This document shows positions 1 to 8,464 of a stretch of 52,974 bases of DNA, one piece after another. Made by a program: the position numbers and the translations under genes. The notes under the pieces were generated by a model, which had not been told where the DNA came from, did not search any database, and worked only from the letters and a program-made list of their open reading frames with translations. The stretch spans positions 1 through 52,974 of the forward strand of contig QZKJ01000024.1 in assembly GCA_003605035.1 (NCBI GenBank). The letters are read 5' to 3'. This DNA comes from Desulfurivibrio sp. Lineage in GTDB: Bacteria; Desulfobacterota; Desulfobulbia; Desulfobulbales; SURF-16. Every line of letters begins with the position of its first letter. Position 1 is the first letter of the stretch.

Positions 1-5
1 CTTTC

Positions 6-57
6 TGGTGAAATCGTCCTCAACGTAGCACTGCTACGCTTCCGGGCGATTTCACCA
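6..57. repeat. Nested inverted repeat (REP-like hairpin)
   Basis: An 11-bp perfect inverted repeat (6-16 with 47-57, TGGTGAAATCG) extends by about three more pairs. It encloses a second perfect hairpin, CGTAGC at 24-29 and GCTACG at 33-38, with a 3-base loop. The nested layout looks like a dispersed REP/BIME-type element or an RNA-level structure. Only one copy is visible in this window, so dispersal is inferred. Confidence 0.6.
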
Positions 58-396
58 CTCATCCTTGCCCAGAATATTTTTCTCTCGATCTCGCTACGAA
101 GTTTATTTTGCAAGAGGCTCCTCCTTGAAAAAATTACAGTACCTACCTCTCAACCCGCCACTCATAAGCCTCACGTTCGGCAAAGACCAGCCGCCGGCTG
201 GGGTCATCTCCTCCAGTGACTCCTTCCGCGGCCATATCGCGTGCCTGGTCCTCCTCCAACTGGCAGGACGGCACCCCGGTGGTCGCCGGAACGCTTCTTC
301 TCTCCTCCACCTGATTCAATCACTATCAAGTCAAGACTGCAGGTTGCTCCGCCCCGCAGCCCCGGCAGCAGCCCGCAGCCTGTTCCTGCGCGCTTA
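58..396. other. Non-coding stretch, no gene supported
   Basis: Open frames here are short, mutually overlapping and Arg/Pro/Ser-rich, with no ribosome binding site and no recognisable motif. I see no tRNA or other RNA gene. The stretch lies downstream of the MCP gene (minus strand), between it and the edge of the window. Confidence 0.5.
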
Positions 397-445
397 GGAG
401 CCGTTACGGAAAACCTGGCCATATTATTTTTTTTACAACGGCTTA
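397..445. repeat. Short palindromic element, copy A
   Basis: The ends are inverted: GGAGCCGTTACGG on the left and ACAACGGCTTA on the right, with an 8-T run inside. On the minus strand it reads AAGCCGTTGTAAAAAAAATAA and begins in the MCP stop codon. Related copies lie at 12555-12617, 14914-14939 and 43494-43555. Confidence 0.6.
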
Positions 446-2254
446 ATATTTCTCAAAGGATTTATCCAGTTCGTCTCCCTGTCCATCATCCATCTGCAGC
501 TCGATCCCCCTGACCGCTGGCCCGCCGCCCGGGGTCGGCGCCCGCCGCCCGGGGCCCGCTGGCTTTACATGGGCGATCTGCGTATGGCCATGAACCTGCC
601 TGCCGGCCCCGGCCCTGGCGCCACGGGCAATCCCTCTGCCGCCATGACCGTCGATCCTGAAGAAGGCGACGACGCTCTGCAGCTGCTCGGCCTGGGAGGA
701 AAGCTCCTCGGCGGTGGAGGACATCTCCTCCGTGGCCCCGGCGTTCTGCTGGATGACCTGATCGAGCTGCTGGATGGCCTTGTTGATCTGCTCGGCACCG
801 GTGTCCTGCTCCCGGCTGGCGGCGCTGATCTCCTGCACCAGTTCGGCCGTCTTCTGGATGTCGGGCAGCATCCTGGAGAGCTTGTCACCGGCCATCTCCG
901 CCACCTCGACACTGGCCGAGGAAAGTTCGGAGATCTCGGCCGCCGCCTTCTGGCTCCGTTCCGCCAGCTTGCGCACCTCCGAGGCCACCACCGCAAAACC
1001 CTTGCCGTGCTCCCCGGCCCGGGCCGCCTCGATGGCCGCGTTCAAGGCCAGCAGGTTGGTCTGCCGGGCAATCTCCTCGATAATCGAGATCTTGCCGGCG
1101 ATCTCCTTCATCGCCCCCACCGTCTGGTTCACCGCCTTGCCGCCCTCCTGGGCGTCGCTGGCCGACTTGATGGCGATCTTCTCGGTCTGCAGGGCGTTGT
1201 CGGCGTTCTGCCTGATATTGGACGACATCTGCTCCATGGAGGAAGAGGCCTCCTCGGCCGCGGCTGCCTGCTCGGTGGCGCCCTGGGACATCTCCTGGGC
1301 GCTGGCCGACAGCTCCTGGCTGCCGGCCGCCACGTTGTCGGCGGAGGTCTGCACCTCCAGCACCACCTCTTTGAGTTTCTCCACCATGGTCTGCAGGGAT
1401 TCCATCAGCTCATCTTCATTACTGCGTTTTTTGAGTTCCACCATCAGGTTGCCCCGGGCCACCTCGCGGGCGTTGGCCGTGATGCTGCCCATGGCCTCGA
1501 CCATCTGCTCCATGGCGGAAAGAAGCAGCCCGGTTTCGTCCTTGCTGCTTGCGGTAATTTTTGTGTTCATGTCTCCCAGGGCCAGACGGTTGGCTGCCGC
1601 CACCGCCTCATAGAGGGGCCTGGTTATGCTGCGGGTCAGCAGCAGGGTAAAACCTACAGCCAGCAGCACGGCGGCAACCGCCATGGTCATGGCCAGGGTC
1701 ATGGTGTTCTTGATCACCCCATCAAACTCGTCATCAGCCGCCTTTGCTTCCAGGAGCAGGGCGTCGACAATCTTTTCCAGGGGCAGCATGGCGTTTTCCG
1801 CCCTGCGGTCTGCTTCCTCGTTGACCTTGAGGATCTCCGCCTCATCATTTCGATTAAGCGCGGCCAGCAGGTCCTTTTCAAGAAAAGTCAGAAGATCCTG
1901 GTATTCTTCCTTGAACTCTTCGGCGTTCTTTTTCTCCTCTGCCGTTTCCACCAGGCTCAGCAGCGTCTCAATATCCCTGGCAGCCCCTTCCTTTATTTCC
2001 GGCAGCTGCTGCTCAAAGCCACGAGCATCGCGGCTGATGATGGCATCAGCCACCACCATGGCAAGCTCATCAATCCCCATGTCGATCTGCAGAACCCGCA
2101 CCGATTCTTCGTTGCGTTTCCCACCCTCATCCTGCATGTGCCCCAGGAATTTCATCTTCACCATCTGAAACGTGATGACAATGCATAACACTGCGATAAT
2201 TATGGCAATGCCGGCGAACAGCCTGACACCGATTTTCATATCACTTATTCTCAT
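443..2254 (-). CDS. Methyl-accepting chemotaxis protein
   Basis: This is a 603-aa chemoreceptor that controls CheA autophosphorylation at the inner membrane. A first membrane helix spans about residues 8-30. A mostly helical sensor of about 150 residues, of four-helix-bundle MCP type, follows, then a second membrane helix near 185-210 and a HAMP domain. The long signalling coiled coil carries the hairpin tip motif [20 protein letters not shown]. After the usual end of the signalling domain there is a tail of about 50 residues rich in Gly, Arg and Pro. It ends [10 protein letters not shown], so it lacks the classic NWETF-type CheR/CheB tether. It is the last gene of the chemotaxis operon in view. 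Sensor ligand cannot be told from sequence. Confidence 0.95.
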   Translation of the reverse strand: MRISDMKIGVRLFAGIAIIIAVLCIVITFQMVKMKFLGHMQDEGGKRNEESVRVLQIDMGIDELAMVVADAIISRDARGFEQQLPEIKEGAARDIETLLSLVETAEEKKNAEEFKEEYQDLLTFLEKDLLAALNRNDEAEILKVNEEADRRAENAMLPLEKIVDALLLEAKAADDEFDGVIKNTMTLAMTMAVAAVLLAVGFTLLLTRSITRPLYEAVAAANRLALGDMNTKITASSKDETGLLLSAMEQMVEAMGSITANAREVARGNLMVELKKRSNEDELMESLQTMVEKLKEVVLEVQTSADNVAAGSQELSASAQEMSQGATEQAAAAEEASSSMEQMSSNIRQNADNALQTEKIAIKSASDAQEGGKAVNQTVGAMKEIAGKISIIEEIARQTNLLALNAAIEAARAGEHGKGFAVVASEVRKLAERSQKAAAEISELSSASVEVAEMAGDKLSRMLPDIQKTAELVQEISAASREQDTGAEQINKAIQQLDQVIQQNAGATEEMSSTAEELSSQAEQLQSVVAFFRIDGHGGRGIARGARAGAGRQVHGHTQIAHVKPAGPGRRAPTPGGGPAVRGIELQMDDGQGDELDKSFEKY

Positions 2255-2377
2255 CGCTCTCCTTCCTCCTTGCTGGATTATATTAGGGTGCAGAGAAAAA
2301 ATAAAAACTCCGCGTGTCGCAATTACCGCAGCAAATAACGCGGCGCAGGTCTCTTCCCATGCCCCAGAGATATCCTT

Positions 2378-2881
2378 TTACTCGTTCACCACCGCCTCCC
2401 GCTCTGTTTTGACGATAGCCGCCTTCTCACCCTCTGAAAAAACCCTGTCGATGTCCAGAATCATTATGAACAGCTCATTGTGCTTGCCCATGCCCAGGAT
2501 AAAGTCGGTGTTGATGGTGGTGCCGATACGGGGGGCCGGCTCTATCAGCTCGGGCTCCAGATCGATGACTTCCTGCACCGAGTCGGCCAGCACTCCCAGC
2601 ACCATGACCTCCCCCTCCACCACCATCTCCACCACGATGACGCAGGTATTCACCGTTTTTTCCGTGGCGCTCATGCCGAACTTCAACCGCAGGTCCAGCA
2701 CCGGCACCACATTGCCCCGCAGGTTGATCACCCCCCGCATGTAAGCCGGAGTCTGCGGCACCTTGGTCACCGTGGTGAAATCAAGAATCTCCCGCACCTT
2801 GGCCACGTCCAGGGCAAAAACCTCCTCGCCCAGCTTGAAGGTCAGGTATTGGGTGATCTCTGTTATTGCCGAAACGCTCAT
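2378..2881 (-). CDS. cheW: Chemotaxis coupling protein CheW
   Basis: This 167-aa single CheW domain is an SH3-like double beta-barrel that bridges MCP tips to CheA in the receptor array. Recognisable blocks are the start (YLTFKLGEEVFALDVAKVRE), the centre (MRGVINLRGNVVPVLDLR) and VLGVLADSVQEVIDL. The length is normal for the family. The start is fixed by a strong GGAGGGGAGAATA leader just before the ATG. It lies between cheA and the MCP gene on the same strand, so it is probably co-transcribed with them. Confidence 0.97.
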   Translation of the reverse strand: MSVSAITEITQYLTFKLGEEVFALDVAKVREILDFTTVTKVPQTPAYMRGVINLRGNVVPVLDLRLKFGMSATEKTVNTCVIVVEMVVEGEVMVLGVLADSVQEVIDLEPELIEPAPRIGTTINTDFILGMGKHNELFIMILDIDRVFSEGEKAAIVKTEREAVVNE

Positions 2882-2916
2882 TATTCTCCCCTCCTACATT
2901 TGTTACGTTTGCGTAA

Positions 2917-2958
2917 TGTTGCCTTGTTGCCAATTGTCCACTGTTCATTGCTTATTGG
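2917..2958. repeat. Degenerate heptamer tandem repeat
   Basis: Six consecutive 7-base units (TGTTGCC, TTGTTGC, CAATTGT, CCACTGT, TCATTGC, TTATTGG) can be read here. The last unit contains the cheA stop codon (2952-2954). The pattern resembles the short heptameric repeats found between genes in some bacteria. Unit similarity is modest. Confidence 0.45.
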
Positions 2959-5099
2959 GTGTTGAGCGCTGCGCACTCCCCGACTTCCACCGATCTGACC
3001 AGTTGCGGAATATCGAGGATGAGGGCCACGCTGCCGTCGCCTAAAATAGTGGCGCCGGAGATGCTCTCCACATTCTTGAAGGCCCTTCCCAGTGACTTGA
3101 TCACCGTCTGGTGCTCGCCGATCACCCGGTCAACGACGAAACCGACCCGCGCGCCGTTCACCTCGGTGATGACCACCTGTTCGATGTCCGGCACCGTGCC
3201 GGCAATAGCAAATTTCCGCCGCAGCGGGATATAGGGCACGAGATGATCGCGCACCGTGGCCATGTTGCGGCCATGGGCGGCCGCCACATCGGCCCGGGTC
3301 AGCTCGATGCACTCGTCCACCAGGGACAGGGGGATGAGAAAACGGTCTGCGCCGATCTGCACCAGCAGGCTCTCGATAATCGCCATGGTCAGCGGGATCC
3401 TGATGCTGATCACCGTGCCCAGGCCGGGGCGGCCATTGATGGCGATGCTGCCGCGCAGGGCGTCAATGGCCCGTTTCACCACATCCATCCCCACCCCGCG
3501 GCCGGAAACGCTGGTCACCTTGCTGGCCGTGGAGAAACCAGGAGCGAAAATCAGGTTGTCAATCTCCTGGTCCGTCAGCTCCGTGGTGAGGGCGACCATG
3601 CCCTTTTCCACCGCCTTGGCCAGGATCGCCTCCCTGTCCAGACCGGCCCCGTCATCCTCGATGGTCAGCATGACGCTGTCGCCGGAATGGACCGCGGCCA
3701 GCCGCACTATCCCCTGCCGGGGCTTGCCGGCCGCCTCCCGCGCCTCCGGCTTTTCGATGCCATGGTCAATGCAGTTGCGGATGAGATGGACCAGGGGATC
3801 GTTCAGCCGCTCGATGACCGTCTTGTCGAGTTCGGTCTCGGCGCCCTCGGTGACCATCTCGATTTCCTTGCCCAGTTCACCGGAGAGGTCGCGCACCAGG
3901 CGCTTGAATTTGTTGAAGGTGGTGCCGATGGGCAGCATGCGGATATTCAAGGCATTGTCCCGCAGCTCGGCGGTCAGCCGCTCCACCTCCTCGGCGATGC
4001 TGATCAGTTCCGCATCATCCCGGCCGGCCGCGGTCTGGGTCATGCGGGCCTGGATGGTCACCAGTTCGCCCACCAGATTGACCAGCACATCGAGCTTTTC
4101 CGCCGGCACCCGGATGCTGGCCCCGGCCTCCTGGGCCCTGGACCTCTCCTCCTGCTGTATGCGCTCCCGCCGCACCTCTTTTACCTGCTGCTGCTCAAGG
4201 AGGGCGGAATGGACCTGGGTCGGGGTCACCATGCCTTTTTCCACCAGCATCTCACCCAGCCTTTTCTGGGCGGCGAGGACAGCCTCGATATCACTGGCGG
4301 CAATATCCCCCCGCTCCACCAGGATCTCGCCGAGCTTCTTGTGGGTTTCCCCGCCGTCGGGGTTAGCACCGTTGTCAAGGGTTTCAATTCTGATCTCGCA
4401 AGCATCCTCGACGAAAATGAATACATCCTTGATGGCGTCAAGGCTTGCCGCCGTGGTCAGAATGACGTCCCAGAAGATATGGCAGGACTCCGGATCAAGC
4501 TCTCCGAGCCGCGGGACATCGCGCAACTGGGCGACGATCCTGCAGCTGCCCAGTTGCCGCAATTCGTTCAGCAGCATGACCGGATTGGTGCCGCTGGCAA
4601 AGATATTGCGGGCCGGTCTGAAGCGAATCCGGTAAGTAGCGAGGTTTTCGTCCGCCGGCGCCGCGGCCGGGGCGGGCTGCGGCATGGCTGTCTCCGCCGG
4701 CGGGACCGCAGCCTGTTCTTCGTTCAGCAATTCCTTGAAGCCGGCGATCAGCTGCGCAGTGACCGCGGCATCCGTGGAGCCCTCCTGTCCTACGCCGTCA
4801 AGCATGGCCTTGATCTGATCGCGGGCTGCCAGGGTCAGATCGATCATCTGCCGGCTGACCGTCAGCTTGCCGTTCCGCACCTGGTCAAAGGCGGTCTCCA
4901 CCTGATGGGTGAAGGCGGCAATATCATCGAAACCAAACATGGCCCCGGACCCCTTGATGGTATGCATGGCCCGGAAAACCCGGCCGATCAGCTCAGGATC
5001 ATGAGGTCTGTCCTCCAGTTCGAGCAGGGAGCTCTCCAGCTCTGCCAGGAGTTCATAGGCCTCTTCCTTGAATGTGTCCGCGTATTGATTGTCCATCAT
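2952..5099 (-). CDS. cheA: Chemotaxis histidine kinase CheA with two MshEN motifs
   Basis: This 715-aa kinase phosphorylates CheY in response to receptors. An N-terminal Hpt domain carries the phosphorylated His46 (AMHTIKGSG). A domain at about 152-245 sits where the response-regulator-binding P2 domain normally lies. Residues 255-278 and 280-303 each fit the MshEN pattern LGx6Gx6(I/V)x3LxxQ (LGEILVERG..., LGEMLVEKG...), which binds cyclic-di-GMP in other proteins. Next come the dimerisation helices (about 330-400), an ATPase domain with N-box Asn442, GAGLD and GRGVGMDVV, and a C-terminal CheW-like domain. The start overlaps the cheY stop as ATGA. Ligand binding by the insertion is inference; its one-residue spacer is shorter than the usual five. 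Confidence 0.97.
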   Translation of the reverse strand: MMDNQYADTFKEEAYELLAELESSLLELEDRPHDPELIGRVFRAMHTIKGSGAMFGFDDIAAFTHQVETAFDQVRNGKLTVSRQMIDLTLAARDQIKAMLDGVGQEGSTDAAVTAQLIAGFKELLNEEQAAVPPAETAMPQPAPAAAPADENLATYRIRFRPARNIFASGTNPVMLLNELRQLGSCRIVAQLRDVPRLGELDPESCHIFWDVILTTAASLDAIKDVFIFVEDACEIRIETLDNGANPDGGETHKKLGEILVERGDIAASDIEAVLAAQKRLGEMLVEKGMVTPTQVHSALLEQQQVKEVRRERIQQEERSRAQEAGASIRVPAEKLDVLVNLVGELVTIQARMTQTAAGRDDAELISIAEEVERLTAELRDNALNIRMLPIGTTFNKFKRLVRDLSGELGKEIEMVTEGAETELDKTVIERLNDPLVHLIRNCIDHGIEKPEAREAAGKPRQGIVRLAAVHSGDSVMLTIEDDGAGLDREAILAKAVEKGMVALTTELTDQEIDNLIFAPGFSTASKVTSVSGRGVGMDVVKRAIDALRGSIAINGRPGLGTVISIRIPLTMAIIESLLVQIGADRFLIPLSLVDECIELTRADVAAAHGRNMATVRDHLVPYIPLRRKFAIAGTVPDIEQVVITEVNGARVGFVVDRVIGEHQTVIKSLGRAFKNVESISGATILGDGSVALILDIPQLVRSVEVGECAALNTQ

Positions 5100-5464
5100 C
5101 CCAGCACCTTTTTCACTACTGCCAGTAATTGTTCGGGTTTGAACGGCTTGACGATCCAGCCGGTGGCCCCGGCGGCCTTGCCCTCCTGTTTTCTGCTGTC
5201 CTGCGATTCGGTGGTCAGCATGATGATGGGGATGAATCTGCAGGCAGGCAGGGCCCGGGCCCCCTTGATCAGACCGATGCCGTCCAGATTGGGCATATTG
5301 AGATCGGTGATCAGCATATCCACCTGCCGTCCCCCAAGCTGCTGCAGGGCGTCCCTGCCGTCCACCGCCTGCACCACCTCATAACCGCTCTGCCTGAGGG
5401 TGAAGGTCACCATCTGTCGGATGCTGGCCGAGTCATCGGCCGTCATGATCACCTTTGCCATCAT
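5096..5464 (-). CDS. cheY: Single-domain response regulator CheY
   Basis: This 122-aa receiver domain has no output domain, as expected for CheY. The acidic pocket is Asp10/Asp11, the phospho-acceptor is Asp54 (LITDLNMPN), the switch Thr is at 84/85 (MLTTES) and the conserved Lys is Lys106 (IVKPFK). It overlaps both neighbours by ATGA junctions, so STAS, CheY and CheA are translationally coupled. It probably carries the kinase signal to a flagellar motor or another effector; the target is not visible here. Confidence 0.96.
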   Translation of the reverse strand: MMAKVIMTADDSASIRQMVTFTLRQSGYEVVQAVDGRDALQQLGGRQVDMLITDLNMPNLDGIGLIKGARALPACRFIPIIMLTTESQDSRKQEGKAAGATGWIVKPFKPEQLLAVVKKVLG

Positions 5465-5823
5465 GTCCCTCCCCCTGCCCAGAAGCAGGTGTTCTCCGTG
5501 TCCTGCACACAGCCGACATGCCGGTCAAAACCAGCCTCATGCGCTGCTGCCGCGACAACCGGGTTGGCGGATTTCATGACGGAAAACCGCTTATGGCCGG
5601 CAAGCGCGCTGAAATGGGCGGAACAGATGAACTGCAGGCCGATCAGATCGATCGCCGTCACCTCCGCCAGATCAAGCTGCAGGGCATCGGCGGATTCAAT
5701 GGCCTCCAGGAGCGCTGCCTTGATCTCGGCTCCATGGTGGATGGTCATGCTGCCTGTGATGGCCAGCACCCTGGTCCCGGGCTGGTCCGCCGGTATGTGC
5801 TGATGTACGGCAAACTCCTCCAT
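5461..5823 (-). CDS. STAS-domain protein without the usual phospho-serine
   Basis: This 120-aa protein has a STAS fold like anti-sigma factor antagonists. It is recognised by the beta-alpha pattern and by LDLAEVTAIDLIGLQFICSA. In regulatory STAS proteins the position after that Asp is usually a phosphorylated Ser or Thr; here it is Leu60, so the switch by phosphorylation seems lost. The start follows GAGAGGGTAAGAAC. The last 15 residues (TENTCFWAGGGT region) look like a non-conserved tail. Its stop overlaps the cheY start. It may be a scaffold in the chemosensory complex; this is inferred from position only. Confidence 0.85.
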   Translation of the reverse strand: MEEFAVHQHIPADQPGTRVLAITGSMTIHHGAEIKAALLEAIESADALQLDLAEVTAIDLIGLQFICSAHFSALAGHKRFSVMKSANPVVAAAAHEAGFDRHVGCVQDTENTCFWAGGGT

Positions 5824-5995
5824 GTTCTTACCCTCTCATGTTAATTAGCCTATTAGACGGTAGTCTGTCAGGCTCAAATCCGTTCACCAAAATGGTCGAA
5901 ATCAAGGGGGTTCAAGCGGGACTCATCTGGTAATTTTCCATCACTGACAGGCTAACCACCCCCTCTACCAACTATCGACCTGAGCAGTTACCAAA

Positions 5996-7909
5996 TCAAA
6001 ACAACTCCACATTATCGCCGAGATCATCGCTGCCGCCCTGAGGAGCTTCTGCAGCCGCCTGGGGCGGCCCAAGCAGCGGCTGCGGGCCTGAAGGGGCCGG
6101 CGCCTCGGGCCGGCCGTTCAGCACGGCGGCGTGGATATGCCGTTCGCTGAGCATGGTATAACGGCCGTCAACAGCCCGGAGCTTTTCCGCTGCCAGAGCC
6201 CATTTTTCCGGGGGCAGCAGGGCCCTGGCCTCCAGGGTGATGGCGGCCAGCATGGCCTGCGCCTCCTCGACGACCGACTCCACCTGCTGATGCGCGGCGA
6301 TGCCACCGACAACCTCTTCAATATCGGTGGACAATTCCTGCACCATGGCATTGACGCGGGTGAACTCCCCGGCCATTTCCCCCTTCATTTCCTGCAGCGA
6401 GGCGAGCATCCCCTCCACCTCCTGCCGCATCTCCCCGACCCTGTCCTCCATGGCTGCCGCCTCAGCGCCGACGCTGCGGCACATGTCATCCGTAAGGGCC
6501 TTGATGCCGGCCAGGATGCCGGTTACGCCTGCCGACTGCTCCCTGGCCTCCACGGAAAGGCGGCTGATGGCATCGGCCAGCACCCCGAGGCCGTTGCCGC
6601 TGCCGCCCAAACCATCCGCCTGAATCAGGAAGTTCAGGGCAATGAGCTTGATGGCATAAACAATATTTTCGATATCATCGACAAAGTGGAAAATTTCGCC
6701 CATCATAGCGGTCGCGGCGGTCAAGGCCTCGGCCAGTTTGCGACTGGCGGCCGCGGCGGCAGCGAGCATGGTGACGACCTCGGCCAGGTCATTGCCCATA
6801 TCCGTAAAAAAGGAGGCGCCGGCCTGGTCGGTCACGCCAAGCAGTTCCACGGAGTCACTGGACATGCCCTCCTCCTTGAGGGCGATTTCCCGTAAACTGC
6901 CGATAATGCTGTCCACCGCATGCCGCAGTTCCGCCGATGCATGACCGAGCTGAGCCGCCTGAATCTCACATAACATTCCGGTCTCCACTGTCAGTTGCTC
7001 CCTGTCGTCCGGGGCCACAGGCGCCGGCATGCCGGGCCCGGGATGACGGCCGGCCAGCTCATCCAGAGATGCGGCAGCATGTTCGATCTGCTGCCGCACC
7101 GTGTCATGGGCCTGGAGAGCAACAACCACCTGCCCCAGGTTCTCCGCGACCTCCGCTGAAGCAAGGGAAATGGCGCCCGCCGAAGTTGAACAGCGGTTGA
7201 CGATACCTGTCAGCGTCTGCAGACTCAGACGGGTTTTTGCCAGAACAGCCTCGATCCTGTCCCGCTTCTCCGCGCCCATGCTCATCACATCGGCCAGGGC
7301 GCCGCGGATTGCTGCGGTCAGTTGATTTTGCTGGAGAAGAATGGTATCGGCTTTACCGATAATCTCATCGGACAATCTGGAAACATCTTTAGTGAGAGAT
7401 TCAAAACCCGCGGAATTTTCACCCAGCCGCGAGCTCTCAATTTTTGTATAAACGCCAAGCATCTGCAAACTTTTGTTCATGCGGACAAAACCGTTCAGGG
7501 GGGTGCTGATCCGCTCAAGACTCTGCAGAATCGATTCCAGCGACTGCCGTTCCGACTCATTGCCGGCGTCGGCAAGACGGCTTCCCAGATCAGTGAGGAT
7601 GGCGGTCAGCCCCTTCATGGACGCCGAACCCTTTTCCCCGCCCAAGCGACTGACCAGACTGCTGACGATGGTGGTTATCTCTCCGGCCCGTTGCTGGAAA
7701 TCCTGCAGTTGTTCGCCGATGGCCAGAAAATCATCCTCCGTGGAGTTTGAGACACTGCCCAGCCGCGAGGAAACGAGCCGGAGCTGTTCAATCCAGGCTT
7801 CGCGCCCGGAAACCGCCCGGCTGGCAGGATGCGGCCACAGGATGGTTTTCCCCGGGCCAAGCCACGCTTTCACAGCACTCGGCAGACTGCGCCAGGAAAA
7901 ATCACCCAT
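5996..7909 (-). CDS. Large helical chemotaxis-associated protein, candidate CheY-P phosphatase
   Basis: This 637-aa protein is almost all helix, with long heptad stretches and no membrane segment or signal peptide. It is not an MCP: the signalling hairpin tip is absent. The one striking motif is LQAHDTVRQQIEHA near residue 265, where Asp269 and Gln273 are spaced as in the D/E-xxx-Q catalytic motif of CheZ-type phosphatases. A weaker echo, AAHQQVESVVEEAQ, occurs near residue 545. The C-terminal 45 residues are Pro/Ala-rich. A good AGGAG ribosome binding site precedes the ATG. It is first in the chemotaxis operon, 172 bp upstream of the STAS gene. Phosphatase function is inference; a receptor-array structural role is equally possible. 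Confidence 0.85.
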   Translation of the reverse strand: MGDFSWRSLPSAVKAWLGPGKTILWPHPASRAVSGREAWIEQLRLVSSRLGSVSNSTEDDFLAIGEQLQDFQQRAGEITTIVSSLVSRLGGEKGSASMKGLTAILTDLGSRLADAGNESERQSLESILQSLERISTPLNGFVRMNKSLQMLGVYTKIESSRLGENSAGFESLTKDVSRLSDEIIGKADTILLQQNQLTAAIRGALADVMSMGAEKRDRIEAVLAKTRLSLQTLTGIVNRCSTSAGAISLASAEVAENLGQVVVALQAHDTVRQQIEHAAASLDELAGRHPGPGMPAPVAPDDREQLTVETGMLCEIQAAQLGHASAELRHAVDSIIGSLREIALKEEGMSSDSVELLGVTDQAGASFFTDMGNDLAEVVTMLAAAAAASRKLAEALTAATAMMGEIFHFVDDIENIVYAIKLIALNFLIQADGLGGSGNGLGVLADAISRLSVEAREQSAGVTGILAGIKALTDDMCRSVGAEAAAMEDRVGEMRQEVEGMLASLQEMKGEMAGEFTRVNAMVQELSTDIEEVVGGIAAHQQVESVVEEAQAMLAAITLEARALLPPEKWALAAEKLRAVDGRYTMLSERHIHAAVLNGRPEAPAPSGPQPLLGPPQAAAEAPQGGSDDLGDNVELF

Positions 7910-8464
7910 GGAGGTACTCCTATGCTATGGAACTGCTTTGGTATTTTCTTGTTAATACAGAATGTTGCCGGCGTGAAAAAAGCGGCCGTCAACTACGTTT
8001 GATTACAACTATCTGGTCATTTCGACGCACCTTCGTACGTCTCATTTCTGCTGCTGCACGCCCTGTATCTGCAGATTTCACCCCCGGGAGAGGGTGAATA
8101 CTCAGCCTTTCGTCATTTCGTTTTTTGCAAATCTATCAGGTGTTCAGGCGCGTGGTTTGAATTTTTTTTGAAGTTTACGGTTTTCCAGGAAGCGAAGCGG
8201 GATGGTCACGGTTGAAGGCGTGCGAGCCAATCTCCATATTTATCTTGCATATCAGCAAGTTACAATAAAATCCTCGGCAGACAGCCAGCAGGAGGACTGC
8301 TTTTTTACCCCTCGGTAAATCCACCTAGTTCAGATAGTTATATCATTTTTTATTGAGGAGAGTAGTAAAAAAAATGCCGAAAAATTTCCTGATTAAAAAA
8401 TATTTTTCACCTGTTCACCATGGATTATTGTCGGCACCCGCCTGGCTTTTCCTGCCGGCCACAA
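7910..8464. other. Intergenic region without a convincing gene
   Basis: These 555 bp lie between the start of the chemotaxis operon and the end of the CULT gene, both on the minus strand. They should hold the chemotaxis promoter, but I see no clean sigma-70, sigma-28 or sigma-54 match. A small hairpin followed by T6 (AGCAG 8287-8291, CTGCT 8297-8301) could be a weak plus-strand terminator. A short plus-strand frame from about 8374 has a GAGGAG leader, but it runs antisense into the CULT gene, so I do not call it. Confidence 0.4.

Noticed and set aside
569-2188. Long plus-strand frame antisense to the MCP gene
   Set aside because: His/Leu/Gly-rich shadow of a coding strand with clear MCP motifs.
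3111-5384. 757-codon plus-strand frame antisense to cheA and cheY
   Set aside because: No domain; the minus strand encodes intact CheA and CheY.
5851-5960. Pair of similar CTGTCAGGCT and CTGACAGGCT segments before the STAS gene
   Set aside because: Only about ten bases alike, direct orientation; could be chance.
8287-8306. Hairpin with T6 as terminator of a small RNA
   Set aside because: The stem is only five pairs and no promoter is found upstream.
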